NCBI RefSeq assembly: GCF_025118155.1
Contig: NW_026251397.1
Location: 517,501-581,500 of the forward strand
Source of the DNA: Cokeromyces recurvatus
Taxonomy: Eukaryota > Mucoromycota > Mucoromycetes > Mucorales > Mucoraceae
Direction: 5' to 3'
DNA length: 64,000 bases
Position numbers and translations under genes: made by a program. The notes under the pieces were generated by a model. That model was given only the letters and a program-made list of their open reading frames with translations, was not told the origin of the DNA and did not search any database. Positions 13,175-25,304 of the stretch are shown here, piece by piece; position 1 is the first letter of the stretch; every line of letters starts with the position of its first letter.

Positions 13175-14921
13175 TTAAACAGATAAATTATCCAGTGATA
13201 AACCACAAATCTCGAATGGTTCAGACTGGTCCTTTATAAAACTAACTTTGATAGCCCTGAAATATTTTATATCGGGGCAAATAATACTGAGCTGAATATA
13301 GGAACTTGATCTTTCTGCAGTTATAGTTGTTTTACAATTTATCCACTTATTATCACTTTCTAAAACAGAGACAGACAGCTCAGGTATATGCCGTAACATA
13401 GTGGTATGAATAAAAATTCGATTTGTCTTTGTAGTTCCCACTAGAATTAATCCAAAATAATCCCCTTTCTTAGGCCCTACGTATATACATACACATATTA
13501 AATATTTACACATAGTACACTCAATAAAATATATACATACTTTGAATTGTATTCCAGCATGTGTTAGGATCATTATCAACGACTCTATGATAAGAATGCT
13601 CATCCCATTCAGCCGTGGATGGTATAGTTGATAATTCATCATACTTAGTTTCTAATGTAAGAATAGAGGTTATATTTTGGTAGTCAAAAGTAACTTGGCT
13701 TGGTGCAACAAAAGGGTCCATGTTAGTCATAAATAAGCATTTATCATTTGAACAGGAAGAACGCACATCTCTATATTCAATATATGGGGGCTCTTCCATT
13801 CTCTCAAAATAGTCATGAGGTGTTTTTGACTGATCAGCAACTAGTTTCCTTTGTAAATGTTGAACAGCGTCATACTATATTATAATCTATTGTAAGTAAA
13901 TAATATATCATAATTTTATATATACATTACGGTATTTTGGTCTAATGTAGCAGGGTATGCAATATCAAGATTTGTTGCTTTATCTCCATTTGCTAAAAGA
14001 GGTGGATTACTCAGTAACCAAGGATATTGATTCATCCAAATAGCAAAATAATGTTCTGCTTGTCGAAGATTCTCCTTAGTTAAGCCAGATTTACCTAACT
14101 GGGTTAAAAAATTTTGAACTTTCCATCTTGGTACAAAGGCACCGTATCTGAAATCAGCATATCCTGTGTGTAAGTTGATGTCCTTGTTATAAAATCTCCA
14201 CTTCATTTCGTTTTCGTAATGTGAAGGTTTTGCATTAGCATGAATAAGAGTAGGAAAGCGTAGAAAGTTGGTATATAATGAGTCCATATAAGGGTTTTGG
14301 AATGTATCATCTTGAAAATAACAATAAAGTCTAGTGGCTGTTGAGCAAAGAGTATAACGAGCTAAACTATGAAGTTCTTCATTTTTTGATTCTATTATCT
14401 CAATTGCTGTTGTTTCTTTTATTTTTGAATCTAATCTTAAGCTCTGAACAACAAAAAGTTAGTAATGTGACTTTTAAGCTCCTATGCCAATGTATATAAA
14501 TATATATATATATTACCTCCCATGTTAATGGTCTTTTTTTAACCAGATTATAAATGTAGATATCACTGATAAATGGATATTTTAACATGTGCTTTACTGT
14601 GTAAATAATACTCTCTTCATCATCTGTTACCCTTAATATAATGGCTGACACAGGATTAAATTCGTTTTTGCGTAATGCTTCTGGTGTAAAGTAACTTTTA
14701 GGAAATGCACTTATTCCAACTCTATCGGACAGACTAGGTGCCCAAAACAAAGGATTCACATTATAGTTATCGAATTCTGTAGTTGAAGATAGATTAGTAG
14801 ATGGTGTAGCATAAAAATATAAAATAATAAAAAACAATATGATGCATGCAATTGCTTTTCTTAATAAGCTTTGTGATGTTTTTTCTTTATATTTTGTATT
14901 GAAAACTGGTAATGTGTTCAT
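13175..14921 (-). CDS. Type II membrane protein, putative glycosyltransferase-like with discoidin-like C-terminus
   Basis: Four exons: 14921-14517, about 14445-13931, 13874 to about 13542, and about 13476-13175, all joined in frame. Residues about 22-40 (IACIILFFIILYFYA) form one N-terminal transmembrane anchor, with the bulk predicted lumenal. The middle resembles nucleotide-sugar transferase folds: SAIILRVTDDEESI, then PFISDIYIYNLVKKRPLT, then a CYFQDDTF motif that could be an acidic metal-binding site, then LIHANAKPSHYE. The C-terminal part (VDNDPNTCWNT, then KKGDYFGLILVG) looks like an F5/8-type (discoidin) carbohydrate-binding domain. I believe this is a family common in mucoralean genomes but uncharacterised; the enzymatic role is inference. 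An alternative is a cell-wall-related lectin-like protein without catalysis. Confidence 0.6.
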
Positions 14922-15038
14922 TGATCAACGATAATGAATAAAAAAAAAAAAAAAAAAAAAAAAACATCTGTGGGGTTAATTCGGGAGTCTATCTTTATTA
15001 TTATTAATTTTACTGTTACACCCCGCTATCTTCATTTA

Positions 15039-16071
15039 TTAGTGCGTATAAATATCACCATTCACAGTCCATGAAGAACTAAGATATCTAGGTTTTAAAT
15101 GGTCTAAAAAATGCTGTCTCCATTCTCTTATAAATGCTTCTAAATCTGGCCATGTTTCTTTTCCTTTTTCATTAATGACGAGGTTAACGGTAAGTTGTTG
15201 TACAGCACTTTGGCCATGCTCAATATAATCAGGTCCCTTATAATGATCTATTAGCGTGCTGCATTTTTTTAATATCGTATTCCATTCTTCCTCTTTATTA
15301 TTATTATGTTGAGCGTTCCAAAATTCGGTTATAATATTCTTCAGAACCTCTTGTCTTTCTTTTGGTATCTTATCTGATGATCTAATTAATGCCGAGGCTG
15401 CTTTTTTCACCTTTTTATGCTCTGGTAAATAAATCCATCCTTTCCCTTCCAAAGGAATATTAAATCTTTTTACACATTCCTTTTTCAGTTTTATTGCCTT
15501 TTGTTCATATTCGTCGTGACAATGTTTGCATAATAAAAGCAAATCTCTACTCTAAAAATAAGTTATAAATATATTTACATTGCTTTAGCATTCTTTGATT
15601 GAATTTACAGATTTTGATTTTATCACCAGTGGCATCCATTGTCTATACATTTCTGGAACTAATAACTATGTTAAATGAACTATAACTGTTTCATTCTATA
15701 TAATAAGATATTACCAACATGATGCATTGTTAATTGCTCAGTGTCACCACATGCAACACATATATTGGATCGATCTTCAATCATGTAATCGCCTTCTTTG
15801 TGTCCATCACCTTTTGCTTCAAAGTTTAATTTAATTGCTTTTGGCTCATCTTTTAATAAAGTAGCCAATTCACGTTTTAAATACCATTGTGCTTTCTTTC
15901 TAAATAATAGTAATAACAATAATAATCAAAATTAAGCTTATAAAAAAGTAAGAATGTTTACTCGTTACAACGAAACATGAGTTTATGATGCTTTGAATAA
16001 ACTTTCCAATTTTCATAAATGATATTCGATTTTTTGCTAAGCATAAAGATCTCCTTTTTTTCACGAGGCAT
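15039..16071 (-). CDS. EXD2 C-terminal-domain (HNH/zinc-like) protein without exonuclease domain
   Basis: Exons 16071 to about 15966, about 15902-15716, about 15679-15610, and about 15550-15039; all joins keep frame. The protein starts MPREKKEIFMLSK and goes straight into the C-terminal module of animal EXD2: IIYENWKVYSKHHKLMFRC, KKAQWYLKRELATLLKDEP, AIKLNFEAKG, ICVACGDTEQLTMHHVVPEM, then SRDLLLLCKHCHDEYE and a C-terminal WRQHFLDHLKPRYLSSSW. The CxxC...HH...CxxCH arrangement is that of an HNH/treble-clef zinc fold. Human EXD2 carries a DEDDy 3'-5' exonuclease ahead of this module (family knowledge); here the first ATG lies only about 15 residues before the module and no exonuclease motifs occur upstream. 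Function is unknown; a role in DNA or RNA processing is only inferred. Confidence 0.72.
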
Positions 16072-16168
16072 ATCTTGATCAAAGTAATATCTTGTAGAAG
16101 GAAAAAAAAAAGGGTATATTTACTTGATGTCCAATAAAATCATTTTTAAGACTGTGTTATTTAAGAGA

Positions 16169-16216
<48 letters not shown>

Positions 16217-16584
16217 AAATGAAATGAAATAAATACATAAAAGTATAGTTGCCTATAACATGTGTATAAATTAATAGTCATATCTACTTATAAACAGGTA
16301 CTTGAACTTAACATATTCGTTAAGTAATATGAGCCATTTATATATACTGCGTCTACATATGATTATATAAATAAGCATTAAAATGTGTCTTTTATATTTC
16401 TGATAATAATATACAGTGAATCATTGTATTTAGGCTGGGCAATTAATGATAGTTACTGTTTTATGAGGTAATTAGTTAAGGGGGAGGATTTCCTTTTTTC
16501 AATTAATGGTTATAATTTATTTTATTTTTTAAAAAAATAAATAGAAAATGTTATTATGAAAATCATTTACAAATGAATTTTTTT
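16072..16584. other. Intergenic: 45-nt poly(T) and copy 2 of the inverted repeat
   Basis: Between the EXD2-like gene start and the 3' end of prp6. It holds a poly(T) tract (16171-16215) and the repeat copy at 16237-16425. No coding segment seen. Confidence 0.7.
16237..16425 (-). repeat. Dispersed ~190-bp repeat, copy 2 (inverted)
   Basis: The reverse complement matches 2615-2804 with about three differences. On the minus strand this copy is followed about 20 bp later by the 45-nt A-run, which could be a retroposition tail. Copy 1 lacks an A-run on that side, so the tail may be coincidental. Confidence 0.85.
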
Positions 16585-19369
16585 TTATTTCACTAATTCC
16601 AACTTATCAGCACAAAGCTTTAGTATGTCCTCTGTCTTTTTTCCAATATTCTTTACATCTTTAGCTACAGCTTGCCAAAATTCACCATGACGAGGTTCTG
16701 CTGTTATACATCTCTTTACACAAATCTCCTGCTGTTCCTTAGTACCATGTTGTAATTCAAACTTATACCACCAAGCAAAAGAATCACCTTGATCTGGATC
16801 AATTTGTATTGCCTTTTGGAACCAGTTTCGAGCCTTTTCAATTTTACGATCTGTCCAAAATAAGCGTGCAACAGCTGTCACTACGATAGGGTCATGCTCA
16901 CATTTCTTAAGGGCATCCACGCTACGTGCCTTACGTTGTGGTCTTGCTTCCATAAATATTACTTCTGTCCAAATAAGCCCTGATGTAGGGCATTCCTGTA
17001 AAGCCTTAGCTGCCATTGATTTTGCAACACTCACATTATTATTACGCTTTTCAATACGAATTGCTTGAACCCAAAGATCAGGATTCTTAGGATTAATGAA
17101 ACGTGCCTTTTCAAGGGAAGCACGGGCCTTGGTTAGCATGCCCAGTTTTTCTTCCAACAAAGCCAAAAGAATCCAAAGTGTTGTGCTCTTAGGACAGTTC
17201 TTAACGGCCTGATTGTAAACCTCACGTGCCTTTGGTAAATTATCTTGTGACTCCTCCAATTGTCCTCTTATCATCCATAATTTATCAAATGTAGGGAATT
17301 TTTCGAGAGCTTCGTTTAGTAGAATGTTACATTGCTCATAATTTTCCATTTGTCGCTCTAGCATAACAGACTTCATCCAAACGCGTTCGGTACCTGATTC
17401 CTTACGTGCCAATTCCAAAAGTTTTCTTGCACGATCGTATTCATCATTCTCACTTTCAACTTTAACAGCAGCTAACCAGATTTGTTCACTATTGGGATTT
17501 GCTCTAAAGGCCTCTTCTAAAATTGTACGTGCACTTTCAACATCACCTGCCATCCATTTCTCTTTGGCACCCATTAACCAAAGCACTTCAGCCTGAGGAC
17601 AATATTTAACTGCACGCTGCAATAATTCTTCAAGGCTTTGTGGTGTACCATGGCTTTTTTCGAGATAGGCTGCTTGTTGCCAGATAGATGCCTTCCCAGG
17701 AAATTCCTTAAGAGCATGAGCATATATGGCTCGTGCAGTTTGAATAGCCCCATGAGAGATACAACTCTCAGCATCCTCCATCCAAGTTGATTTGCGATCT
17801 TCTTCTTCAACACCCATTCCGATTGTTGCCTTAATAATAGCTTGACATGTTACTACGGATCCATTCTTTTCACATCGTTCTGCTTCTTCAATCCATTGTT
17901 CACGATCCAAAACAACACCTGATTGGGCCAAAGCTTTGGCACCAAGGGCAATAATACGATCAACCATTTCAAGCTTACCATGTTCTTCTTGTAAACGAGC
18001 AGCTGCAATCCAAATCTCGTGGCTTGTGGGTATTGCTGCACGTGCCTTATTCAGAACCTTCTGCGCATTTTCATAACTTTCAAGACGAGCTAAAGCTAAC
18101 CAAAGATCAACACTAAGTGGTACAAGTTCAACTGCTCTTGACAATAATACTTTTGCATCATCAGGGTTTTCTTCCATATTAACGGCAGCGCGCCACAACT
18201 TGACTGAATTAGGAATAAACTCAAGAGCTCGACGCAATACTTTCTTTTTGGCTTTTGTTTCAGTTTCTAATGATACAGCCTTTAGCCAAATCTTAACGGA
18301 TTGAGGTAAATGGCGAACAGCATCAGCTAATATAATTTTAGCATTGTCAGAAGTATTGAGACGAGCTGCTTCAAGCCAGACATCTTCATTTTTAGGGCAT
18401 TGTTCACATCCCTTAGCAATAATGTTGCGAGCATGAACGGGTCGACCAGCGACTTCTTCTAAACGAGCTGCTGCAATCCAACCAGGTGCATGCTTGGGAT
18501 TTGTTGTAATAACTGAATTCAACAGAAGACGAGCTTTCTTAATATCGCCAATTTCCGCATCACTTTTAATAACTACACTGTTAAGATCTGTCAAATAACC
18601 TTTAGGGTCTACCGTTGTTTTACCCGAGACTGAATCGGATGATACTTGATCCAGCTTAAGACCTAATACCTTATCACGAGCCTGTCCAATTTCTCTAAAA
18701 TTCAAAACATCGGGTGTTGCAATACCACCTAACTGTTGCTCTGTTGCATCTAATGTCTGACTATATCCCAATTTATCTCTCGCTGCAGCAATCATCGTAT
18801 CTGACATAGGTGTAAAACGTTCAGGTACCTTACTACGCTTTCGATTTTTACCCACTAGATCTCCAACTTCAGGAATAGCTGCCCATTCAGATTCATCAAT
18901 AGTTGATAATTGGCGTTTAAGATCAGCAAATTGTTGAGAGATCTTGGGTCGTTCCTTACGATATTTGGCCAACTCTTCACGTTCTCGTTGTTCACGACGA
19001 GCTCTACGACGTTCATCCATTTTAGCATCGATCATGTCCCAAACTCTATCAGCCTCTTCATCGTCTTGTTCATAAGGAGCAGTAGAAAAAAGACCGACTT
19101 CATTATCAGGATCTTGGAAACGCTCGTCATCATCATCATCACCAGTTGACATGTCTTTCAAAGGATCACTATAGATAAAAAAAAAAAAGCAGTTAAATTG
19201 ATTGAATTCATTAATATTGTTATTTTAGAAATCGTTACGCTTCAATAACAGATTCTCTAGCTGGACCAATATCAGATCGTGTTGTAAAGCCTGTTGCACC
19301 ACGACCCAAACCCGCAACATAGTTGGGTGGTGCTGGTTTTCCCATGAAATCTTTGACTGCTCCAAACAT
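16585..19369 (-). CDS. prp6: Pre-mRNA-processing factor 6 (U5 snRNP / tri-snRNP bridging protein)
   Basis: Two exons, 19369-19239 and 19168-16585, join in frame to about 904 residues, close to the usual length of Prp6/PRPF6 (about 900-940). The N-terminus has the PRP1_N signature ([20 protein letters not shown], then [10 protein letters not shown]), followed by an acidic/Arg-rich stretch and [20 protein letters not shown]. From about residue 230 on there are tandem HAT/TPR helices such as [30 protein letters not shown] and [15 protein letters not shown]. Prp6 bridges U5 and U4/U6 in the tri-snRNP in the nucleus (family knowledge). The start is the ATG that precedes the PRP1_N motif; an ATG near 19443 is in another frame. 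It is divergent from the SH3/RA gene across 284 bp, which probably acts as a shared promoter. Confidence 0.95.
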
Positions 19370-19653
19370 TGGTCTAATGGATTTAAATTTAAAGGAAACA
19401 AACAAACGAAAGAAAAAAAAATAAGAGGAAAAGAAAATTTCATGTCATCAACGTCGTAGCATTAAAAAAAATTCGGGGTTTAAAGTTCTTGAAAAGTCTT
19501 TTTAAAATGAGTTTTGTTTCTGTGTCACTTTTTCATTTAGTATAAGAAAGAAAAAAAAAACGTGCTATTAATTACACATAAACCATAAATATAATTGATT
19601 AATATACCTTTTATTCTTACTTTTTTTCTTATATTTTTTCTTTCAAAACGACT

Positions 19654-21942
19654 ATGGATGAGAATCCACTTTCACAGTCTATATCAGAAGATTTTGAGGA
19701 TTTGTTTGATGATGATACAAAAGATTCTATTTGTTCAGAGGCATCCAGTATCCCCGACGAAAATATTGATTTCAACTTAGTATACGCTTTACATACATTT
19801 GTTGCTACTATTGATGGGCAAACATCTGTAGTAAAGGGTGACTCTATGGTTTTATTAGATGATTCCAACTCTTATTGGTGGCTTATAAAGGCCCTAAAGA
19901 CATCTGAGGTAGGCTATATACCTGCAGAAAATATCGAGACACCATTTGAAAGATTAGCACGCCTTAATAAACATCGTAACGTAGAAATTGCATCGCTACC
20001 GTATTATGTAGAACAAAAATCATCGTCAACCAAAAAGAAGAAGGTTCAAATGTCAAACGTATGTACATATCAAGCACAAATTATAATAACAGACAATGAG
20101 GATGAACATAGTGAAAGTTATGAAGAGACGTATGAAGAATGGGAAGAAGATTTAAATAAGGAACCACTAGAAACAACTACTAGGTATTCTCCTGTAACAA
20201 ATCCTGATTTTTGTATGCCTATCATTGAAGAATTGGAAGAGTTATCATTCAGTAACACTGTTGATATCCAGCAACCTTTTCCTCCTGATGAGCCTTTTCC
20301 TCCAACATCGTTAACAGAAAATCATATAGTTCCAGAAATTACAAACGACCAACAACATATGCTTATTAACAATAAAGTATCCAAAAATATCGAAGAGCAG
20401 CAAGATGTTGGTGTAGTAAAGGGTTTAAAGCAACTATTATCCATTGGTAACAAAACTAAAAAGTCCAATGATGAGATATTAGTTGATAACGGAAATAATA
20501 TGCAATATCATGTTTTACGTATTTTTTCTGAAGACATTAATGGTGCTATGTTTAGTTCAGTAGCAGTGACACCCGATATGAATACTGAGCAGGTCATTCA
20601 ACTTGCATTACAAAAGTTTCATATTGTAGATAATCAACCTGGAGTTGAATATTATGTCACAGTAAAATCTATACATAGTGGTAAAAATAAACTTTTTTTT
20701 TTATATATATAAATATAGATTAAATATTGATTTAATACTTAAATATGTATTAGATGAAATTACATTAACGCCTCAAGATAAACCTTTAGCAATATTCGAA
20801 TCTCTTAGCGATCATCTCACAACGCCTATGCCTTCCTTAACTCACATTAAACGATTATCAGTTGAACAACCAACGATTAAAGTAACTCGTATAGGAATTT
20901 CCAAAGCAAGGCAGCGTGCAGAAGCCCATTTTGGAGAAGATTCCTTTATACGATTTTCCTTACATAAACGTATTAAAAGAACGTCTTTTGAAGGTGAACA
21001 AATTTATATAAAAATTACTCATTATATACGACAGCAACAGTATTCTGAAAAGGGAGGAGGGCTCACTAGAAAAAGTAGTCTGTTGAACGCTGATAGAATG
21101 GATAAATTAGTTGCTGTCAACATGTCAAATACAGTTACGGATTTAATGACCATTATGCTGGAAAAATTTCATTTGACACATGAGGATAAATCAATGTATT
21201 GTGTCCGTCTATCAGTCAATGGAAAAGGTTAGAAAAATAAATGTGTATCTATTTAAGTTATTTAACTTATATATTCTAGAAACTCTTTTGGATTCAAGTC
21301 AAACTATTGCAGATATACTCAAGAACCCTGAACTAAATCCTCCAGGAACAACAGTAGAGAAACTATTTGTACTTTGTACTAAAAGGAAAGAAGGTCTAGA
21401 ACGAAATAATAGTCGACGTTTTATGGGACTCTTAAAGCAGCAACTACAACAACAACAGCAGCAACAGCAGCAGCCGAAAATAGAGACCAATGATAAAGTC
21501 ATAGAGCCATTAAATACAAGTAATGTTATTCGAAGACTAGATGAAGCAATTCAATCGCTCGAAAATGATAAAAGACAGTTCGAAAATAATAAACACATAT
21601 TTCTTAAGCCGCCCAAAAGATCGAATAGTTTATCGAAAATGAGTCGACCCATTCAACACTGTAATATTAAAATTATGTATAAATTATTGATGAAACATTT
21701 ATGATAAACTAATTTAAAAATTTATAGTGGAAACAAGACGATTACCAACAAGATCTTCTTCTTTAAAACTATCGTACGAGAATAAAAAACAAATATCAAA
21801 TATGGATGATCTTCAAAATGTAGGTTGAATATATTTATATATAAAAGTTATAATTCTTATATAGTATATGTGTCTGTCTTAATAGGAGCTTCACCGAATA
21901 GCTTCATCACATAACGATAATACTACTTTACGTATTTCATAA
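19654..21942 (+). CDS. SH3- and RA-domain adaptor protein
   Basis: Five exons: 19654-20680, 20754-21227, 21280 to about 21660, about 21728-21820, and about 21886-21942. An acidic N-terminus leads to an SH3 domain at about residues 45-100 (YALHTFVATIDGQTSVVKGD, SYWWLIKALKTSEVGYIPAE) followed by the conserved ETPFERLARLNKHRNVE. After a disordered stretch comes a Ras-association-like (ubiquitin-fold) region (YHVLRIFSEDINGAMFSSVA, then EITLTPQDKPLAIFESLS) and a second similar segment (LVAVNMSNTVTDLMTIMLEK), then a polyglutamine run (about 21434-21475) and a Ser-rich tail. Such SH3+RA proteins in fungi link small GTPases to polarity or MAPK modules (inference). The second intron has a less common GTTAGA donor. 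I do not recognise a named yeast orthologue. Confidence 0.72.
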
Positions 21943-23379
21943 ATTTACTATGTTAAATAATATATAAATTGTAAATAAATTAAATCAAATCTTTTTATAT
22001 AATAATAATATATGTTAGAGCAATACTACTACTATTTTTTTTTTATAAAAGTTATATCTCATATCCTTCTTTTGGCCTGCTACATATATAATAAAGGAGG
22101 GATTCGCTTCAAGTATATTTTTAACTATTTTGATTCATTTTAAATGATCTTTCCTATTTTTCCAGCTTGATAAGTTTAAAATTTAAAACAATATCCAAAT
22201 ATAGAAAACTTGGAATAGCTTGTAGAATTTCAAAATAAATTATTATAAGAGCTTCCATAGAAAGCTTCTGTAATAAACATGATAATAACATTGAAAGATA
22301 AAAAATAATTTTTCAATTTTTAAAAACTAGAGAATATATAAATAGTTATGTCTTTATATTTATATATTTGTTTAAATTATTATGATGGGGTATTTGACAG
22401 GGAATACAGTGTTTTCAAAAAGGAGCGTGACATCGTAGGCAAGAGAAGATTGTTAAAGTCAAAAGTAAGGTTCAAGGGCAAAGAGTTAGCCTTCTGACAC
22501 AGAAGATATATTTGTTGCTAAAAATTACAAAATTCGTTCTAGGGAAAAATTTGAATGGTTGTAAGGTATAAATTATCTATTTTGCTTTTTTAAAATTACT
22601 AGACACTTGAGAATTATTCGCTAGTTTTGCCTGATTTTGCCAATTTTAGCAAAAATTTAAAGCATATCTAAATATTCGAAACTGTCTATATTCAAGTCAG
22701 AAATTATATTAAAAATAAAATAAGACCTTCTCTCTCTCTCTATCTTCGTTTTCTTTTGTTTAATCAATTATCAAAATAGTTAATAGAATAGAAGATAATT
22801 GATTTTTGTATAGCTTATGATGCATATATGTTATTTATTCAGAAAAGGCTGCAAATTTTTCTTTATAAAAATTGATTAGAATTGCTTGCATATTATACTT
22901 ATCGGAAGTGACCGGGTTACTCTTTACTTTCCTAAATCCTGGATTTATCAAGTTAATATTCATATTTTTAAACATAAAAATGTGATGTTTCACATGCTGC
23001 GATATACTAGTTTTTTTTGAATAAAGAAAAAAGTAACTTAAAGTGGATGCATAGATAAATAAATATATACAGATGTATATATAAAATAGATCGGCTATAT
23101 TATTATATTCTATGAGCTATAAAAGCCAATTATAGATATGAAGTTGACCAGTCACATGTGATAACTGGTATGAGAATATATATAAAAGGTAATTTATGGT
23201 TGTAACACGATCTCGCGTTTAAATGTGTACATCATTTGCTTTTTATTTTATTTTATTTTACTTTATTTTATTTTTATATATATATAATTGTTCTTCCTTT
23301 ACATTATTACCATTTTCAACTACTATACATATATATAACAGAAAGTTAATTTAATATATGAATAGTGTTGCTTATAATT
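21943..23379. other. Intergenic upstream of the AreA-type gene, with a possible decayed coding island
   Basis: Mostly AT-rich. A less AT-rich island at about 22385-22560 has one frame reading EYSVFKKERDIVGKRRLLKS and on to a stop, looking coding-like but broken; the family was not recognised. A CT run (22728-22745) and a TTTTA pentanucleotide run (23240-23275) precede the GATA-factor gene. Confidence 0.4.
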
Positions 23380-25304
23380 ATGTCGTTGAGTAATAATAGT
23401 AAAAGCAAAAAGTCTTCTGTTATAGATCAAGTGTTATCAAATTCATTGTTCTCTTCTACTTCTTCCAATGAAAGCAATATTTCTTCTGAAAAGGACCCAT
23501 TAGCAAGTTGTGTTTGGAGAATGTATACTAATGCAAAAGATAGTTTACCAAATGGGTCTCGTATAGAAAACTTAACTTGGAGAATGATGGCTATGATTTT
23601 AACTAAGAAAAAATTAAAGGAAGAAGAAACAAGTGAAAGAGTAGATACTATGGACATAGATAATAATGAATTTGTTATAACTCCACCTTTAGCAGATGAC
23701 ATAACAGGTTTATTATCTTCTTCTGCGCCACCCTATATAAACGTTGGTTACTTTAAAGATCAACAACATAATAATGTTATGATATCTGGAAGTACAAGAG
23801 CTATTACAATATCCGATAATGATGTGCCACGATTTACGGTAAAGTTTTCTAGTCTAATTTTATATACATTTGATAAGCTTATATTTATATGTATATATGT
23901 ATATATTCAATTATAGCCCATAAAAAATATATTGAATATGGTTTGTTATCAAATCAACATGTAACAGATACCAATAGTATTACAATACCTCTAGATGAAG
24001 ATGATGAGCAAGGATTATCTCACAACTTGTTAAACGAAGAAAGTTTTCATAAACCTACATTTAGTCAGACAGTTCTATCAGATTCTAGTTTGATGCAAAA
24101 TATGAATATGATAGGAAATACAAACTTTCCTGCGTCTACTTACCAACTAGAAACAAATAATAGCACTTTATTATTTCAGAATCAACCTTCTCCACCACCT
24201 TCTATACCACCTTCTTCGCTTTATTATGGTGTAAATCCTTCCTATATTAGCTCTTCTGTTGAAATACCTATACCTACAGCAGCTACTACTACCACTAAAA
24301 TAGAGCAGGATACTACTGCATCTCAACATCCTGGTGCTTTGAGCTTTGAAAATATCTTAAATGCATATTATAATAATTCCAACAATAGCTTATTAGTTGA
24401 AGATACAGGACTAAAATCATCACGTACTTCACTTTCTTTATCGCCACATTCCATTTCTAGCTCAGACTATGAAGAAGAGAACCCACTATCAAAACCAGTA
24501 CGAACTGGTAAATACAAAAGAAGCAAAACTTTGATCCATCCATCTACAAGTACACCAAGACCTAACACTAGTCTACTGACACAATGTTCGAATTGCCAAA
24601 CAACCACTACACCATTATGGCGTCGAGACCCACAAGGAAATAGTCTTTGTAATGCATGTGGTCTCTTTCTTAAACTACATGGCTCAGTTCGACCATTAAG
24701 CCTCAAAACGGATGTTATCAAAAAACGAAACAGAAATAGCACACATAATATAGTGAATAATAATAATAATCAATTGAATAATAGCAGATTACACTCAAAG
24801 ATATACAGCAAAAAGCAAATGACAGTAGATCCAACAAGAGATAAAAAGCCATTATTAGCAAGAAGAAATACAGTTCATATTACACCCCAACTTCATCTTC
24901 AACCTCAGCAAACGACAAAAAACAGTATTAGATCCATGCCGACAGCAGGGCCTAGTCATCTACAAATTAATAATAAAAAGCAACAATATTGTAATGTATT
25001 AGATAGGTCACCACTATTGAAAGAGGCATCTCCCTTTATATCTTCAATCAATAATACCACTACTTATCTATCGCCGATGATGAATAACTTGAGTCCAGAA
25101 ACGCAGTTTGGTGCAGCTACTACTACTACTGCTACGAATCAATCTGTTGTTACAGCAACTAATATTGCAGTCAATGCTATATTAGAGTCTGTTGGAATTC
25201 ATTTAGAAAGTTTTCCAGCAGAACTTTTACCTCTTATTGCTTCTGCTGCTAATTATCATGCAGCTGCAAAAAGAAGAAAACAAGAGGAACAAGAAAATCA
25301 ATAA
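23380..25304 (+). CDS. areA: AreA/NIT2-type GATA transcription factor
   Basis: Major nitrogen-regulatory GATA factors activate genes when preferred nitrogen is scarce by binding HGATAR (family knowledge). The N-terminal exon carries the AreA-family motif [20 protein letters not shown] followed by [10 protein letters not shown] (GATA_AreA/DUF1752 region). The second exon carries one Cys2-Cys2 zinc finger, [19 protein letters not shown] then [20 protein letters not shown] plus the basic tail [11 protein letters not shown], the near-invariant NIT2/AreA finger (about 24585-24740). Ser/Thr/Asn-rich low-complexity regions flank it. The start is ATG 23380. The intron is not cleanly resolved: donor GTAAAG at 23839 with acceptor TTATAG at about 23917 does not keep phase, while a GTACAA donor near 23790 would. 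Long upstream region with CT and TTTTA runs. Confidence 0.88.

Noticed and set aside
21299..21502. Cys-rich minus-strand frame
   Set aside because: It is the antisense of the polyglutamine run in the SH3/RA gene.
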